Shown one piece after another: positions 35,513 through 44,502 of a stretch of 64,000 nt of DNA. Numbering within the stretch: the first letter of the stretch is position 1; every line of letters begins with the position of its first letter. Below the pieces are notes generated by a model that saw only the letters and a list, made by a program, of their open reading frames with translations, did no database searches and had not been told where the DNA came from. A program made the translations under genes and the position numbers. This DNA is from UBA7672 sp963784415 (GTDB taxonomy: Bacteria; Pseudomonadota; Alphaproteobacteria; Caulobacterales; Hyphomonadaceae), in assembly GCA_963784415.1 (NCBI GenBank), contig CAWARK010000001.1:1-64000 (forward strand), in the 5' to 3' direction.

Positions 35513-36349
35513 ATGTCCAATGCCCCTTCAATCGAAGACGTTCGCGCGGCGACCATTGTCGAGCCGAAGAAGGCGAAGGCCTTCACGCTGAAGGGTAGCG
35601 ACACGCGGGGCGAGAAGCTGTTCGACTCCAAGAAGGACGCCAAGGCGTCTCTTGAGGAAGATGCGCTCGCCATCAACGATCTGCAGGACGCGTTGTTCGC
35701 CGGCAAGTCCGGCGCGCTGCTGGTCGTGCTGCAGGGCATCGACACGTCGGGCAAGGACGGCGTCGCCAAGGAAACCTTCCACTACACCAGCCCGCTCGGC
35801 GTCAATGTTTTTGCCTATGGCAAGCCGACCGAGGAAGAACTCGCGCACGACTATCTCTGGCGGCTGCACAAGCAGACACCGAAGAAGGGCTACATCCACG
35901 TCTTCAACCGCTCGCAGTACGAAGACGTGCTCGTGGTGAAGGTGCGCAATCTCGCCCCTGCCAAGCAGGTCGAGCAGCGCTATGACCAGATCAACGCCTT
36001 CGAAAAGATGCTCACCGAGAACGGCACGCGCGTGCTGAAACTGATGCTGAATATCTCGAAGGAGGAGCAGGGCGAGCGCCTGCGCGAGCGTCTCGAAGTT
36101 CCGGAGAAGCGCTGGAAGTTCAACCCCAGCGACCTTGAGGACCGCAAGCTGTGGGACGAGTACCAGCTCGCCTACGACACGGTGCTGCAGCGCTGCTCGA
36201 CGTCCCACGCGCCCTGGCATGTGATTCCGGCCGACAGCCGCTCCCGCCGCGACGCCGTCGCCGCGCGCCTCATCCGCGGGGAGCTGGAAGCGATGAAACC
36301 GGCCTATCCGGACCCCGGTTATCGCCTCGACCAATTCCAGATCGACTAG
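35513..36349 (+). CDS. Polyphosphate kinase 2 family protein
   Basis: PPK2-type phosphotransferase that uses polyphosphate to phosphorylate nucleotides. The 278-residue length and a single PPK2 domain suit the short class. Walker A GIDTSGKDG is at about 75-83, Walker B in FNRSQYEDVLVVKV, and the lid region has LMLNISKEEQGERLRERL and RRDAVAARLI. Whether it prefers NDP or NMP cannot be settled here. Stands alone; no ppk1 or ppx nearby. Confidence 0.92.
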   Translation: MSNAPSIEDVRAATIVEPKKAKAFTLKGSDTRGEKLFDSKKDAKASLEEDALAINDLQDALFAGKSGALLVVLQGIDTSGKDGVAKETFHYTSPLGVNVFAYGKPTEEELAHDYLWRLHKQTPKKGYIHVFNRSQYEDVLVVKVRNLAPAKQVEQRYDQINAFEKMLTENGTRVLKLMLNISKEEQGERLRERLEVPEKRWKFNPSDLEDRKLWDEYQLAYDTVLQRCSTSHAPWHVIPADSRSRRDAVAARLIRGELEAMKPAYPDPGYRLDQFQID

Positions 36350-36714
36350 GCCAATTTTACCCAATTTGGGGAATGGTCGCCCCAGGCCGTTTCGATGACA
36401 CTGACGGTGTTGGCGAGGACCTCGGGACGGGCCCATCTCGCCGTTGATCGCGTGCTCGCTGCGAAAGCGGTGCGCCTCAAAACGAGTCGGGGGCGCTGGT
36501 TGCCCAGCGCCCCCTCCATCTCCGACCCAGGGTTGGGGGACGGGCCGAAGACATGGCGTTATTTGCGCCCAAACCTTGTTTCGTCAAGCAAACATGGCGG
36601 GCTGTTAACAAGTACCGGTGCCCGTAAATGCTGGGGTTTTCTTGCTATCAGCACGAAGCGCGGCGGTATGACGCGTGCGGTAACTGTATTTGCAGAGCCG
36701 ATCCGTAGGCCCCT
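36350..36714. other. Gene-free stretch with one strong hairpin
   Basis: No gene is visible. An 11-bp perfect hairpin GGGGGCGCTGG (36489-36499) / CCAGCGCCCCC (36504-36514) with loop TTGC may terminate the PPK2 transcript. The rest should contain the promoter of the LuxR-type regulator. Confidence 0.5.
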
Positions 36715-37836
36715 ATGATCTGCGCAATTCATGGCTGTCCGCAGGGGTACTCGTTCGTGAGCGTTGCCGCAGCCGAAGCGCTGATTGATGCATCGGGATA
36801 TGAGCCCCAGCAGATACCAGCTGCGATGGGCGCCGCTGCTCGCATGCTCGGGTTCGACTACTTCTGCCTGGTCAGCTCCAACCTCGATCGCCCGACCTTC
36901 ATCCTGCCGGAAGAACAGGGCGAGGGCATTGGCCTCTACTTCAAGGACGGCTGGGACAAGGTCGATTATCGCGCGCGTCTCGAACGTCCGCTGCCGCTGA
37001 ACACGGTCTTCCTCGATCATCGCGCGGTGGCGGAAGAAGAGCGGATCAAATCCGAGATCTACAACGAGCTCTTCCGGCCATGGCGCATGGCCTATTATGC
37101 CGGCATCCGCTTCCCGCTTGGCGATGACGAAGAGTGGTTCTGCTTTGTCGCGCGCAGCGAAGAGGGCGGCGGCATCGAGGGGCGCGATGTCAGCAACTTC
37201 AAGCGCATCGCAAAATCGGCGATGAGCGCTGCGACGCTTGCCGCGCACACGGAAGACGCGCGCGCTCGTGGGATCGTCGAGGGGCTTGAGGCGGGCCGCG
37301 TCGCCGCCGTCATCCTCGACCAGCACGGCCGCGTCAGCTCCGTCACGCCAGCCGCCGAGGCGATGTTCGATCAGACCTTCACAATCCGCGACCGCATGCT
37401 GTGGTCAGCCAGCGAAGACGAACGGCACAATCTCGAGCGGCTTGCCTGGCAAGCCCGCAATCGCTCGGCCGCGATCGTCGCGCGCACGTTTGTTGTCCGC
37501 ACGGCCGGACCCGGCCGTCCCGTGCAGGTCGAAGTGTCGGGCGTGTGTGGCGCCGGCCTTGATGGTCTGCCGGGTGCGCGCCTGTTGCTGGTGTTTCACG
37601 AACTTGGCGCCTCGGATGCGTCACTCGCTGCTGACCTCACGGCCCGCTACGAGCTGACCACTTCCGAGGCCGACGTCGCCGTACTGTTCGGCGAAGGGCT
37701 CACGATTCCGCAGATCGCCGTTCGTCGCCGCGTCGCTGAAGGAACAATCCGTGAGCAGATGAAGACGATCTATCGCAAGACCGGCGCGCACCGTCAGGTC
37801 GACCTTCTCCGGCTCATCAACGGCATGCGCCGATAG
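36715..37836 (+). CDS. LuxR-family (GerE-type HTH) transcriptional regulator
   Basis: A 373-residue regulator. The C-terminal 60 residues form a LuxR-type helix-turn-helix (LTTSEADVAVLFGEGLTIPQIA, VAEGTIREQMKTIYRKTGAHRQVDLLRLI). The N-terminal 170 residues (PAAMGAAARMLGFDYFCLVSSNL, EIYNELFRPWRMAYYAGIRFPLGD) resemble an autoinducer/GAF-like sensing fold, and the middle a PAS-like segment (VAAVILDQHGRVSSVTPAAEAMF). No luxI-type synthase is nearby. Start uncertain: ATG 36715, or a GTG at 36757. Confidence 0.78.
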   Translation: MICAIHGCPQGYSFVSVAAAEALIDASGYEPQQIPAAMGAAARMLGFDYFCLVSSNLDRPTFILPEEQGEGIGLYFKDGWDKVDYRARLERPLPLNTVFLDHRAVAEEERIKSEIYNELFRPWRMAYYAGIRFPLGDDEEWFCFVARSEEGGGIEGRDVSNFKRIAKSAMSAATLAAHTEDARARGIVEGLEAGRVAAVILDQHGRVSSVTPAAEAMFDQTFTIRDRMLWSASEDERHNLERLAWQARNRSAAIVARTFVVRTAGPGRPVQVEVSGVCGAGLDGLPGARLLLVFHELGASDASLAADLTARYELTTSEADVAVLFGEGLTIPQIAVRRRVAEGTIREQMKTIYRKTGAHRQVDLLRLINGMRR

Positions 37837-37890
37837 GGCCGCCGGGTCGCGAATTTTCGTCCAGCTAAATCCCCCGTTCATCCAAGGTTC

Positions 37891-37907
37891 ATATCGAATA
37901 TCGATAA
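37891..37907. promoter_or_regulatory. AT-rich motif upstream of the small lipoprotein gene
   Basis: ATATCGAATATCGATAA contains repeated TATCGA half-sites and lies about 35 bases before the start at 37942. A copy with one mismatch lies before the GIN lipoprotein operon (39944-39960). It may be a shared operator. Confidence 0.5.
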
Positions 37908-37941
37908 TAACCCTTGCTAGATCAAACAGGGGTCCACGGAC

Positions 37942-38316
37942 ATGACAAAACTCGCCTTCATCGCCGCTTCCGGCATTGCCGCCGCCATGCTCGGAGGCTG
38001 CGTGATCGTCGATGCAGACGTCCGCGACTCGGACTGGGACCGCAGCGACTATGGCAATCTCTACGGCGCTGAAGTCAGCCCGAACGTTGGCGAGGTGACC
38101 ATCGTCGCGCGCTCCAACGGCTGCACGCAGAAGGAAGACTTCCGCTTCGTCGTACGCGACCGCGGCGAGGACACGTTCGACATCGGCTTCCGCCGCGAGC
38201 GTCCCGACAACTGCAAGGCGCTCGTGCCGGAAGGCCGCCGCATGACGTGGACCTATGCCGAGCTCGGCGTGCCGCGCAACGCCAACCTCTACGTTCTCAA
38301 CCCCGTGGGCCGCTGA
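37942..38316 (+). CDS. Small lipoprotein of unknown function
   Basis: A 124-residue protein with signal MTKLAFIAASGIAAAMLGGC (lipobox LGGC). The mature part is charged, with two Cys (SNGCTQKED and DNCKALVPEG) that could form a disulfide, and ends in a beta-like TWTYAELGVPRNANLYVLNP. It resembles short uncharacterised alphaproteobacterial lipoproteins. A strong terminator follows. Confidence 0.75.
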   Translation: MTKLAFIAASGIAAAMLGGCVIVDADVRDSDWDRSDYGNLYGAEVSPNVGEVTIVARSNGCTQKEDFRFVVRDRGEDTFDIGFRRERPDNCKALVPEGRRMTWTYAELGVPRNANLYVLNPVGR

Positions 38317-38417
38317 CACCAGATGGTTCGAGGGGCAGGCTCGTCTCGCCAGCGTAGCGAGACCCAGGACCACCCAGCCCGGTAGATCGTCCCCAACAAG
38401 AGACGACGCCACCCTGG

Positions 38418-38455
38418 ATCCCGCTTCGGCCCCCATCCGAAGCGGGATGAGCTTT
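38418..38455 (+). terminator. Intrinsic terminator of the small lipoprotein gene
   Basis: ATCCCGCTTCGG (38418-38429) and CCGAAGCGGGAT (38437-38448) are perfect 12-bp arms, loop CCCCCAT, followed by GAGCTTTTG. Another hairpin, GTCTCGC/GCGAGAC, lies about 60 bases upstream. Confidence 0.8.
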
Positions 38456-38465
38456 TGTGGGCGTA

Positions 38466-39174
38466 CTACTTCGCGTCGACGCTGACGTCGCCGCCGGACG
38501 ACTCGTTCCTGTTCACCGTCGCGGGCGAACCGATGAAGCGGATGTCTCCTCCGCTCGACGCATCGCCATTCGCCACCATGCTGGCGCGGACGTCGATGTC
38601 GCCGCCGCCGGAGGCCGATGCGGTGACATTGGCGCAGTCGAGATCAGAGCCGTTGAAGTCGCCGCCGCCCGCCGTCGTGATCGTCGCCGTGACGCATGTG
38701 CCAGCGGCATCAATGTCGCCACCGCCAGACGATGACGCACTCAGCGTCGTCACCTTGAGGCCCTTGAGGTCGAGATCCCCACCGCCAGATGCGGACAGCG
38801 ACAGCGTTTCCGCCTGCAGCCCGTTGGCTTCGAGGTCGGCGCCGCCGGATGCGCTGATGTCTTTGATGCCAGGCGCAGACACGTTCACCACGTAATGGCC
38901 ATTGCCGCCGAACCAGGTCATTTCCGACTTGCGGCTGAGCTTCAGTTCGCTGCCGTTCTGCTCGATGATGATCTTGTCGAGATTGCCTTCCGGCGCCTCG
39001 GCCTTCACCGAGAACGGTCCTTGCGAGAGCACGACATTGATGCCGCTGGCGGCGTGAACGCTGTCGAAGCCCGTATTGTTATAGGCTGCGCGTTTCAGTC
39101 GGCCCGCCGACGATGATGCAACCGCCCATGGCCGACATCGCGGCCACGGGCAGGATCCAGGAAATCCTTTTCAT
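38466..39174 (-). CDS. GIN-domain (DUF2807) lipoprotein, second of a tandem pair (frame broken)
   Basis: Signal MKRISWILPVAAMSAMGGC (lipobox MGGC). After a break between about 39090 and 39105, one base restores AAYNNTGFDSVHAASGINVVLSQG and about 235 residues. The rest is a GIN/DUF2807 right-handed beta-helix with repeated short turns: ISASGGADLEANG, LSASGGGDLDLKG, ASSSGGGDIDAAG, ASASGGGDIDVRA. Role in the envelope unknown. Twelve bases downstream of its paralogue, so same operon. Confidence 0.82.
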
Positions 39175-39185
39175 TGCTGATGCTC

Positions 39186-39839
39186 CTAGCGCGCCGAAAC
39201 CGAACCGCCGCTGGACGAGTCCTCGTGGAACTGCGCCGGCGATCCGTGGAAGGTCACGCTGGCGCCGGAAGATGCGCTGCCATCGGCCTCTTGAGATGCG
39301 AACGCATCGGCGCTGGCGCCCGAGGACGCATCGACCTTGGCCGAACCGCACTTCAGGCCTTCACCATCAAACCTTGCGCCCGACGAGATGTCGACATCGA
39401 GCTTGCCGCACGATCCGCCCAGCGATGCATGGGCGCCCGACGATACGCTGACGTCCACGTCCTGCAGGGACAGGTTCGCGCCATCGAGGCTTGCGCCCGA
39501 GGACACGTCAAACGCGCGATAGGCGGGCGCCACCACTGTCACGCGGTATTCCGGACCGCCGCCGCCGAACAGTTGCATCTGGCGGCTGATGTGCAGCGTG
39601 TCGCCCTTCACCTCGACGATCAGGTTGTCGAAGTTCTCGCCGCGCTTGATCTCGCCTTTCACGTCGAACGGACCCTGGCTGACGACGGCTTCGACGCCGG
39701 CCGAGACGTCAACGCGTGTGAAGTTGGTGTACGAGCCGCGCAGGGCTTCCTTGTAGGGCTCGCCGCTGGCCATGCCGACAACGCAGCCGGCGAGGGGAGC
39801 AGCAAGAAGAGCGGGGAGGACGATCAGACAGCGGTGCAT
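39186..39839 (-). CDS. GIN-domain (DUF2807) lipoprotein, first of a tandem pair
   Basis: A 217-residue lipoprotein: signal MHRCLIVLPALLAAPLAGC (lipobox LAGC), then FTRVDVSAGVEAVVSQGPFDVKGE, which opens a GIN/DUF2807 beta-helix. Turns repeat as DVSSGASLDGA, SVSSGAHASLGG, DISSGARFDGE, DASSGASADAF and SASSGASVTFHG. ATG 39839 is chosen because it begins the signal peptide; the frame is open 19 codons further. An AT-rich dyad motif lies upstream (39944-39960). Confidence 0.87.
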   Translation of the reverse strand: MHRCLIVLPALLAAPLAGCVVGMASGEPYKEALRGSYTNFTRVDVSAGVEAVVSQGPFDVKGEIKRGENFDNLIVEVKGDTLHISRQMQLFGGGGPEYRVTVVAPAYRAFDVSSGASLDGANLSLQDVDVSVSSGAHASLGGSCGKLDVDISSGARFDGEGLKCGSAKVDASSGASADAFASQEADGSASSGASVTFHGSPAQFHEDSSSGGSVSAR

Positions 39840-39943
39840 GGAGTTTGCCCTTGTTATGTTTTTGCTTTTTTCTCGCAACCGCGCAGGGCCGGGCATTGCG
39901 CCTCTGACCCCTCGTCGGCAGCAACTCCTTAATAGCTTAAGTG

Positions 39944-39960
39944 ATATCGAATATCAATAA
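39944..39960. promoter_or_regulatory. AT-rich motif upstream of the GIN lipoprotein operon
   Basis: ATATCGAATATCAATAA differs at one position from the motif at 37891-37907. It lies about 105 bases before the GIN operon start on the minus strand and about 115 before the plus-strand gene at 40075, so it could serve either. Confidence 0.5.
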
Positions 39961-40074
39961 GGTCGAGCGATCGCCAAACCCTCACCGATCGCGCTTCGGG
40001 CGACTGGTCGGTCCATGGACGCTCCGTTCCAACTTCGCCAAGGTGGCGCGGGACGCATTGAGGAGGGGATACTC

Positions 40075-40491
40075 ATGAAACTGAAGGCACTGGCCGTCGT
40101 GGCGCTTCTGCTGGCGCCGTCTACCGTCGCCTCCGCGCAGCAGACACGTACTGCAGGCGATGCGGCCAAGCGGGTCTACAACTGGTGTATGCGCGCGCCT
40201 TCAGGTTCGATCTCCGAATGCAGTTGCATCGCCGGCTTCTATGCAGGCGTTACTGCGCCAGATGAATTCCAGGTGATCGCGGCTGTCGTCGACTTCATTT
40301 CGGCCGATGGCGAAGTCGCGAACATGGATGGCATGGTGGCAGCAATGCAGGCCGCGAAGGTCGATCTCAATCTCACCGACGCGCGCTACAATGAGTTGAT
40401 CGAACGCTTCACGAAGTTCGACGAGATCGGCTCGAAGGGCGACAACGCCTGCGTGCCGCTCAGCGACCATGTGAAGTCCCTGACGGAGTAA
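40075..40491 (+). CDS. Exported protein of unknown function
   Basis: A 138-residue protein with signal peptide MKLKALAVVALLLAPSTVASA. The mature sequence is helical with Cys in NWCMRAPSGSISECSCIAGFYAG and a further NACVPLS near the end, so disulfides are likely. A strong GAGGAGGGG ribosome-binding site precedes ATG 40075. No family recognised. Its stop abuts rimO, convergent. Confidence 0.75.
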   Translation: MKLKALAVVALLLAPSTVASAQQTRTAGDAAKRVYNWCMRAPSGSISECSCIAGFYAGVTAPDEFQVIAAVVDFISADGEVANMDGMVAAMQAAKVDLNLTDARYNELIERFTKFDEIGSKGDNACVPLSDHVKSLTE

Positions 40492-41819
40492 CTACCGCAC
40501 CACGCTCGCCCACAGGTCGACCTGTTCGCCGGCGTGGACTTTCGCTTTCACGATGTCGCCGGGCTTCACGTCCGTGTCCTCGAGGAACACCGAGCCATCG
40601 ATCTCTGGCGCATCCGCTTTCGAGCGGCCGACTGCGCCGTCTTCATCAACCTCGTCGATGATGACGTCGATCGTCTTGCCGATCTGCGCCTGCGCGCGTG
40701 CGTCGGCGATTTCGGTCTGGACCGCCATGAAGCGATGCCAGCGTTCTTCCTTCACTTCTTCCGGAACGTGGTTCGGCAGGTCGGCCGAAACCGCGCCTTT
40801 GACGTTCTCGTACTTGAAGCAACCGGCCCGCTCGATCTTGGCTTCCTTCAGCCAGCCGAGCAGGTGCTCGAAATCCGCCTCCGTCTCGCCCGGGAAGCCC
40901 ACGATGAAGGACGAGCGCAGCACGAGGTCCGGCACTTCCTTGCGCCATTTGGCGATGCGGTCGGCGGTCTTGTCGATGTTGGCGGGGCGCTTCATCGCCT
41001 TCAGCACGCTGGGCGATGGAATGCTGGAACGGGATGTCGAGATAGGGAAGGATGCGGCCGTCGGCCATCATCGGCATCACGTCGTCGACGTGCGGGTAGG
41101 GGTAAACGTAGTGGAGGCGCGTCCACACGCCGAGCTCGCCGAGGCCTTCGCACAGGTCCTTGAAGCGCGTCTGGCGTTCCTTGTCGCGCCACTTGTACGG
41201 CGCGTATTTCACGTCGAGGCCGTAGGCCGACGTGTCCTGGCGAGATGACGAGCAGTTCCTTCACGCCCGCCTTCACCAGCTGTTCGGCTTCGCGCAGCAC
41301 GGCGTCGATCCGGCGCGAAACCAGATCGCCGCGCATGCTCGGGATGATGCAGAACGAGCAGCGATTGTTGCAGCCCTCGGAAATCTTCAGGTAGGCGTAG
41401 TGGCGCGGCGTGAGGCGATAGCCGCTCTCGGGCACCAGCGACACGAAGGGATGGTCCGGCGCCGGCAGGTGCGTATGCACCGCGCTCATCACCTGTTCGT
41501 ACTGGTGCGGCCCCGTCACGGCGAGAACGCCCGGGTGACGGTCGGTGATGACGTTGGCTTCGGCGCCGAGGCAGCCGGTGACGATGACCTTGCCATTCTC
41601 GTTGATCGCCTCGCCAATTGCGTCGAGGCTTTCCGCCCGCGCCGAGTCGAGGAACCCGCACGTGTTGACCAGCACAAGGTCCGCGCCCTTGTAGTCGGCC
41701 GCGATCGCATAGCCTTCGGCCCGCAGGCGCGTGATAATGCGTTCTGAGTCCACCAGCGCCTTGGGGCAGCCAAGCGAAACGATGCCGACTTTGGGCTGGG
41801 TTAACGTGGTCTCGCTCAT
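40492..41819 (-). CDS. rimO: Ribosomal protein S12 methylthiotransferase RimO (two frame breaks)
   Basis: Radical-SAM enzyme that adds a methylthio group to Asp88 of ribosomal protein S12. The N-terminal UPF0004 domain starts VGIVSLGCPKALVDSE with NTCGF and GCLGAE Cys ligands; the radical-SAM cluster motif is CNNRCSFC (CxxxCxxC). A C-terminal TRAM domain (GKTIDVIIDEVDEDG) follows. Breaks lie near 41235 (one extra base after LLVIS) and 41023 (one extra base after FQHS). Removing both gives 441 residues, the normal size. Likely sequence errors. Confidence 0.93.
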
Positions 41820-41873
41820 AGTCGCCTTTCAGGGGAGCACGCCGGTCGCGCGGCTTGCCATTCGGCCCGCCTT

Positions 41874-43010
41874 TTGCACCCAAACCTCATCCGGCGCCAG
41901 CCGCCGCGCCACAGGACCTCAGCCTTGCCCCCGCAGCCCCTGCCTCAGGACCTCAAGCCCCTGACAAGCCTGCGTTTCTGGGCCGCGCTCTGGGTCGTGC
42001 TGTTCCACTACCGGACCTATGCGGACGGCTGGGGCTGGGCCTCCAGCCTGCTCGGCAAGGGGTATCTGGGCGTCGACTTCTTCTTCGTACTCTCCGGCTT
42101 CGTGCTGGCCCACGTCTATGGCCGCGAGTTTTCGGCCGGGACCTATCGCCATTCCCGCTTCCTGGTTAAGCGCGTCGCCCGCATCTACCCGATGCACATC
42201 GTGATGCTGGCCTTCTTCGTCGCGCTTGCGCTGGCCGCGCCCGTCCTCGGCCTCGCCCTCGACAGCGCTTCGCGTAATGATTTCAGCCAGATACCGGCGC
42301 AGATCTTTCTGGTCCACGCCTGGATCGGTACGGGTGAGACTTTCAATTTTCCATCCTGGTCGATCAGCGCCGAGTTCTTCGCCTACCTGACATTCCCCAT
42401 CGTGATGCTGCTGGCCAACCGTCCGCGCCTGATGGCGAGCCTTGGTCTGGCCGCCGTCTTCGGCTGGTATTTCGGCGCGATCCTCGTCACCGGCAAACCC
42501 TCCACCTGGCTCAATGACTGGCAGATCATGCGGATCATGCCGGAATTTCTTCTTGGCGCCGGCCTGCGCCAGCTGATGGCCGTGCAGCGCATCCCCGTGC
42601 TCGATCTCCGTCACGCGACCACGGCGATGGCGGCTCTCGTCATCGCGCTCGCCCTGTTCGATGTTCCCGACTGGCTGATGATCGCCGCGTTGATCGCGCT
42701 CCTCGCCGCCGCCGCCGAGCGCGCGCGTTCGAACATCTCCGGCATTCTGGAGACGAAATTCAGCCTCTATCTCGGTGAAATCTCGTACGCGCTCTACATG
42801 GTCCACATTGCGGTCGGCATGGTGTGGTTTGAAGTTGCCCAGCGCATCATCGGTCCCGTCACCGGCTGGACAAGCATCGCGCTTGTGGCCGTCGGCGTAG
42901 TGTTGGCGACGCTGGCCGCAGCTGCAGCCGAGTTCCTGATCGAGCGTCCTGGCCGCCGCTTCATCACGTCAATCGCCGCGCGGGGCCGCACGCCGAAAGT
43001 CACGCGCTGA
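41874..43010 (+). CDS. Acyltransferase 3 family membrane protein
   Basis: A 378-residue (from ATG 41874) membrane protein with about ten helices. Family marks: LTSLRFWAALWVVLFHYRTY with the conserved His, GYLGVDFFFVLSGFVLAHVYG, and FLVKRVARIYPMH with conserved Arg. It probably O-acetylates or acylates a sugar or lipid at the cytoplasmic membrane. A TTG at 41925 (just before PPQPLPQDLKPL) may be the true start, since the first 17 residues are Arg/His-rich and atypical. Unlike the acyltransferase at 13488 it has the OafA-type N-terminus. Confidence 0.87.
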   Translation: MHPNLIRRQPPRHRTSALPPQPLPQDLKPLTSLRFWAALWVVLFHYRTYADGWGWASSLLGKGYLGVDFFFVLSGFVLAHVYGREFSAGTYRHSRFLVKRVARIYPMHIVMLAFFVALALAAPVLGLALDSASRNDFSQIPAQIFLVHAWIGTGETFNFPSWSISAEFFAYLTFPIVMLLANRPRLMASLGLAAVFGWYFGAILVTGKPSTWLNDWQIMRIMPEFLLGAGLRQLMAVQRIPVLDLRHATTAMAALVIALALFDVPDWLMIAALIALLAAAAERARSNISGILETKFSLYLGEISYALYMVHIAVGMVWFEVAQRIIGPVTGWTSIALVAVGVVLATLAAAAAEFLIERPGRRFITSIAARGRTPKVTR

Positions 43011-43017
43011 AAGACGA

Positions 43018-43043
43018 CGGCCGCAACCTTTCGATTGCGGCCG
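43018..43043. terminator. Bidirectional terminator between convergent genes
   Basis: CGGCCGCAA (43018-43026) and TTGCGGCCG (43035-43043) are perfect arms with an 8-base loop, between the acyltransferase and aminotransferase stops. Confidence 0.65.
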
Positions 43044-43070
43044 CCTGTATTCTGATCGGCTGAGCCGGAC

Positions 43071-44267
43071 CTAGGCCGCCAGCACTTTCTTCAGCGCGGC
43101 TTCGCAGCGGTCCATTTCCCAGTCTTCGCCGACGCAGATGCGGGTCCAGTTCTCGTACTGCGGCCACGCGCGGCCAACGACACGAACGCCTTCGGCGGCC
43201 ATCTTCTCGGCGAACACGCTGTTCGGCATGCCGACGTCAAAGAACACGAACGAGGCCTGCGGGTTCGCTGCAACCTTGCGGCCAAGGCCTTTGACGACGC
43301 TGAGCAGCCGCTCGCGACCCGCCTTGAACTTCGGCTGCATGGCGGGAACGAACTCCGCGTCCGAAAGGCTCGCCATTGCGGCGATGATGCCGAGATGATT
43401 GACGCCGCCCATGCGGGTCGCCATCGCCATCTTCTTGGCCAGTTCCGGTTGAGCGATGCCATAGCCGAGACGCTGGCCCGCCATGCCGTAGATCTTCGAG
43501 AAGGTGCGGCCGATGACGACGTTGTGGCCTTCGCGAACCAGGCTGGTCATCACGTTGGCGTCGAAGTCATCGCACAGGTGCAGGTAGGCTTCGTCGATGA
43601 AGCAGGGCGCTGTCTTCGACGCTTCGATCGCGAACGCGCGCAGTTTTACGGGATCGACCATGTTGCCGGTCGGGTTGTTCGGGTTGCAGACGTAGGTTGC
43701 GGTCGTCTTCTTCGAGATCTTCTTGGCCATCGCATCGAGGTCGATGCCGTAGTCGGCCGTCAGCGGCGTCATGATCAGCTCGGCGCCGTATTCAGCCACC
43801 GAACGCGGCACGCCTTCATACGTGGCGATCGAGGTGACCAGCTGGCCCTTGCCCTTGGCGGCGATGATCTCGCCGAACGCGGCGAGGATCGGCGTCGAGC
43901 CGTTGGCGAGGAAGACCTGCTGCGGATCGACGCCTTCGATGGCGGCGATCTGCTTCTTCAGCTCTTCGCCTTCGGCGTCGGCATAGCGCGCGGTGAGCGA
44001 GGCCTTCTCGATCATCGCCGCGACGGCTTTCTTCGAAGGTCCGAACGGGCTTTCATTGGCGCCCATGATCGCGACCGACTTGTCCACGACGGGGGCGGCG
44101 GGGGCGGTGGCGGGGGCGGCGATCGCCTCGCCCTTGGAACAACCCGTCGCCAGCGCGGCGACGCCAACGCTTGCAAGGCCAAGGCCGCGCAGCAGCGCAC
44201 GGCGCGAGGTTGCCGGTGATTCAGCCGCCGGAGCGGGTGTTTCGGTGATGGTGTCGGGGTGTCTCAT
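43071..44267 (-). CDS. Tat-exported lipoprotein PLP aminotransferase, class I/II (HisC-like)
   Basis: A 398-residue fold-type-I aminotransferase resembling histidinol-phosphate aminotransferase. It has NPNNPTGN, FIDEAYLHL, and the PLP-lysine segment RTFSKIYGMAGQRLGYG; NEASPFGP-like ANESPFGPSKKA begins the catalytic part. The N-terminus carries a twin-arginine signal SRRALLRGLGLASVGVAALATGC ending in a lipobox, shown here in part, which implies export of the folded, PLP-loaded protein and lipid anchoring. ATG 44267 (MRHPDTIT) starts this signal. Substrate unknown; cytoplasmic His biosynthesis is unlikely. Confidence 0.85.
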   Translation of the reverse strand: MRHPDTITETPAPAAESPATSRRALLRGLGLASVGVAALATGCSKGEAIAAPATAPAAPVVDKSVAIMGANESPFGPSKKAVAAMIEKASLTARYADAEGEELKKQIAAIEGVDPQQVFLANGSTPILAAFGEIIAAKGKGQLVTSIATYEGVPRSVAEYGAELIMTPLTADYGIDLDAMAKKISKKTTATYVCNPNNPTGNMVDPVKLRAFAIEASKTAPCFIDEAYLHLCDDFDANVMTSLVREGHNVVIGRTFSKIYGMAGQRLGYGIAQPELAKKMAMATRMGGVNHLGIIAAMASLSDAEFVPAMQPKFKAGRERLLSVVKGLGRKVAANPQASFVFFDVGMPNSVFAEKMAAEGVRVVGRAWPQYENWTRICVGEDWEMDRCEAALKKVLAA

Positions 44268-44502
44268 GGAAAAAGTCCTCCAGCAGCGCGCCGTCCTGCG
44301 CGAGGCGAGAGTGCGGGTAGCGATCCGCCGGGAAGGCCCACACTCGCGTTGGACCATCGGTTCCCATTCGCGGAGAGTCGCAATCGATAACCGCGCGCGA
44401 GCTTCTTTTCGGACGCCAGTCGCCGTCCGTTGCATCGGGGCGGGGCGCCTGATGCCGAATCCGCAGGCGGTGTGGAGCCGGCGCCCGGTCTTTGGGCGCG
44501 CG
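44268..44502. other. Intergenic region between aminotransferase and pnt operon
   Basis: No gene seen. GCGCCC...GGGCGC arms near 44479-44497 form a hairpin just after the last gene of the minus-strand pnt operon. The rest probably contains the aminotransferase promoter. Confidence 0.35.

Noticed and set aside
35513..36349. A thymidylate kinase
   Set aside because: The P-loop and lid arrangement, including FNRSQYEDVLV, matches PPK2 rather than Tmk.
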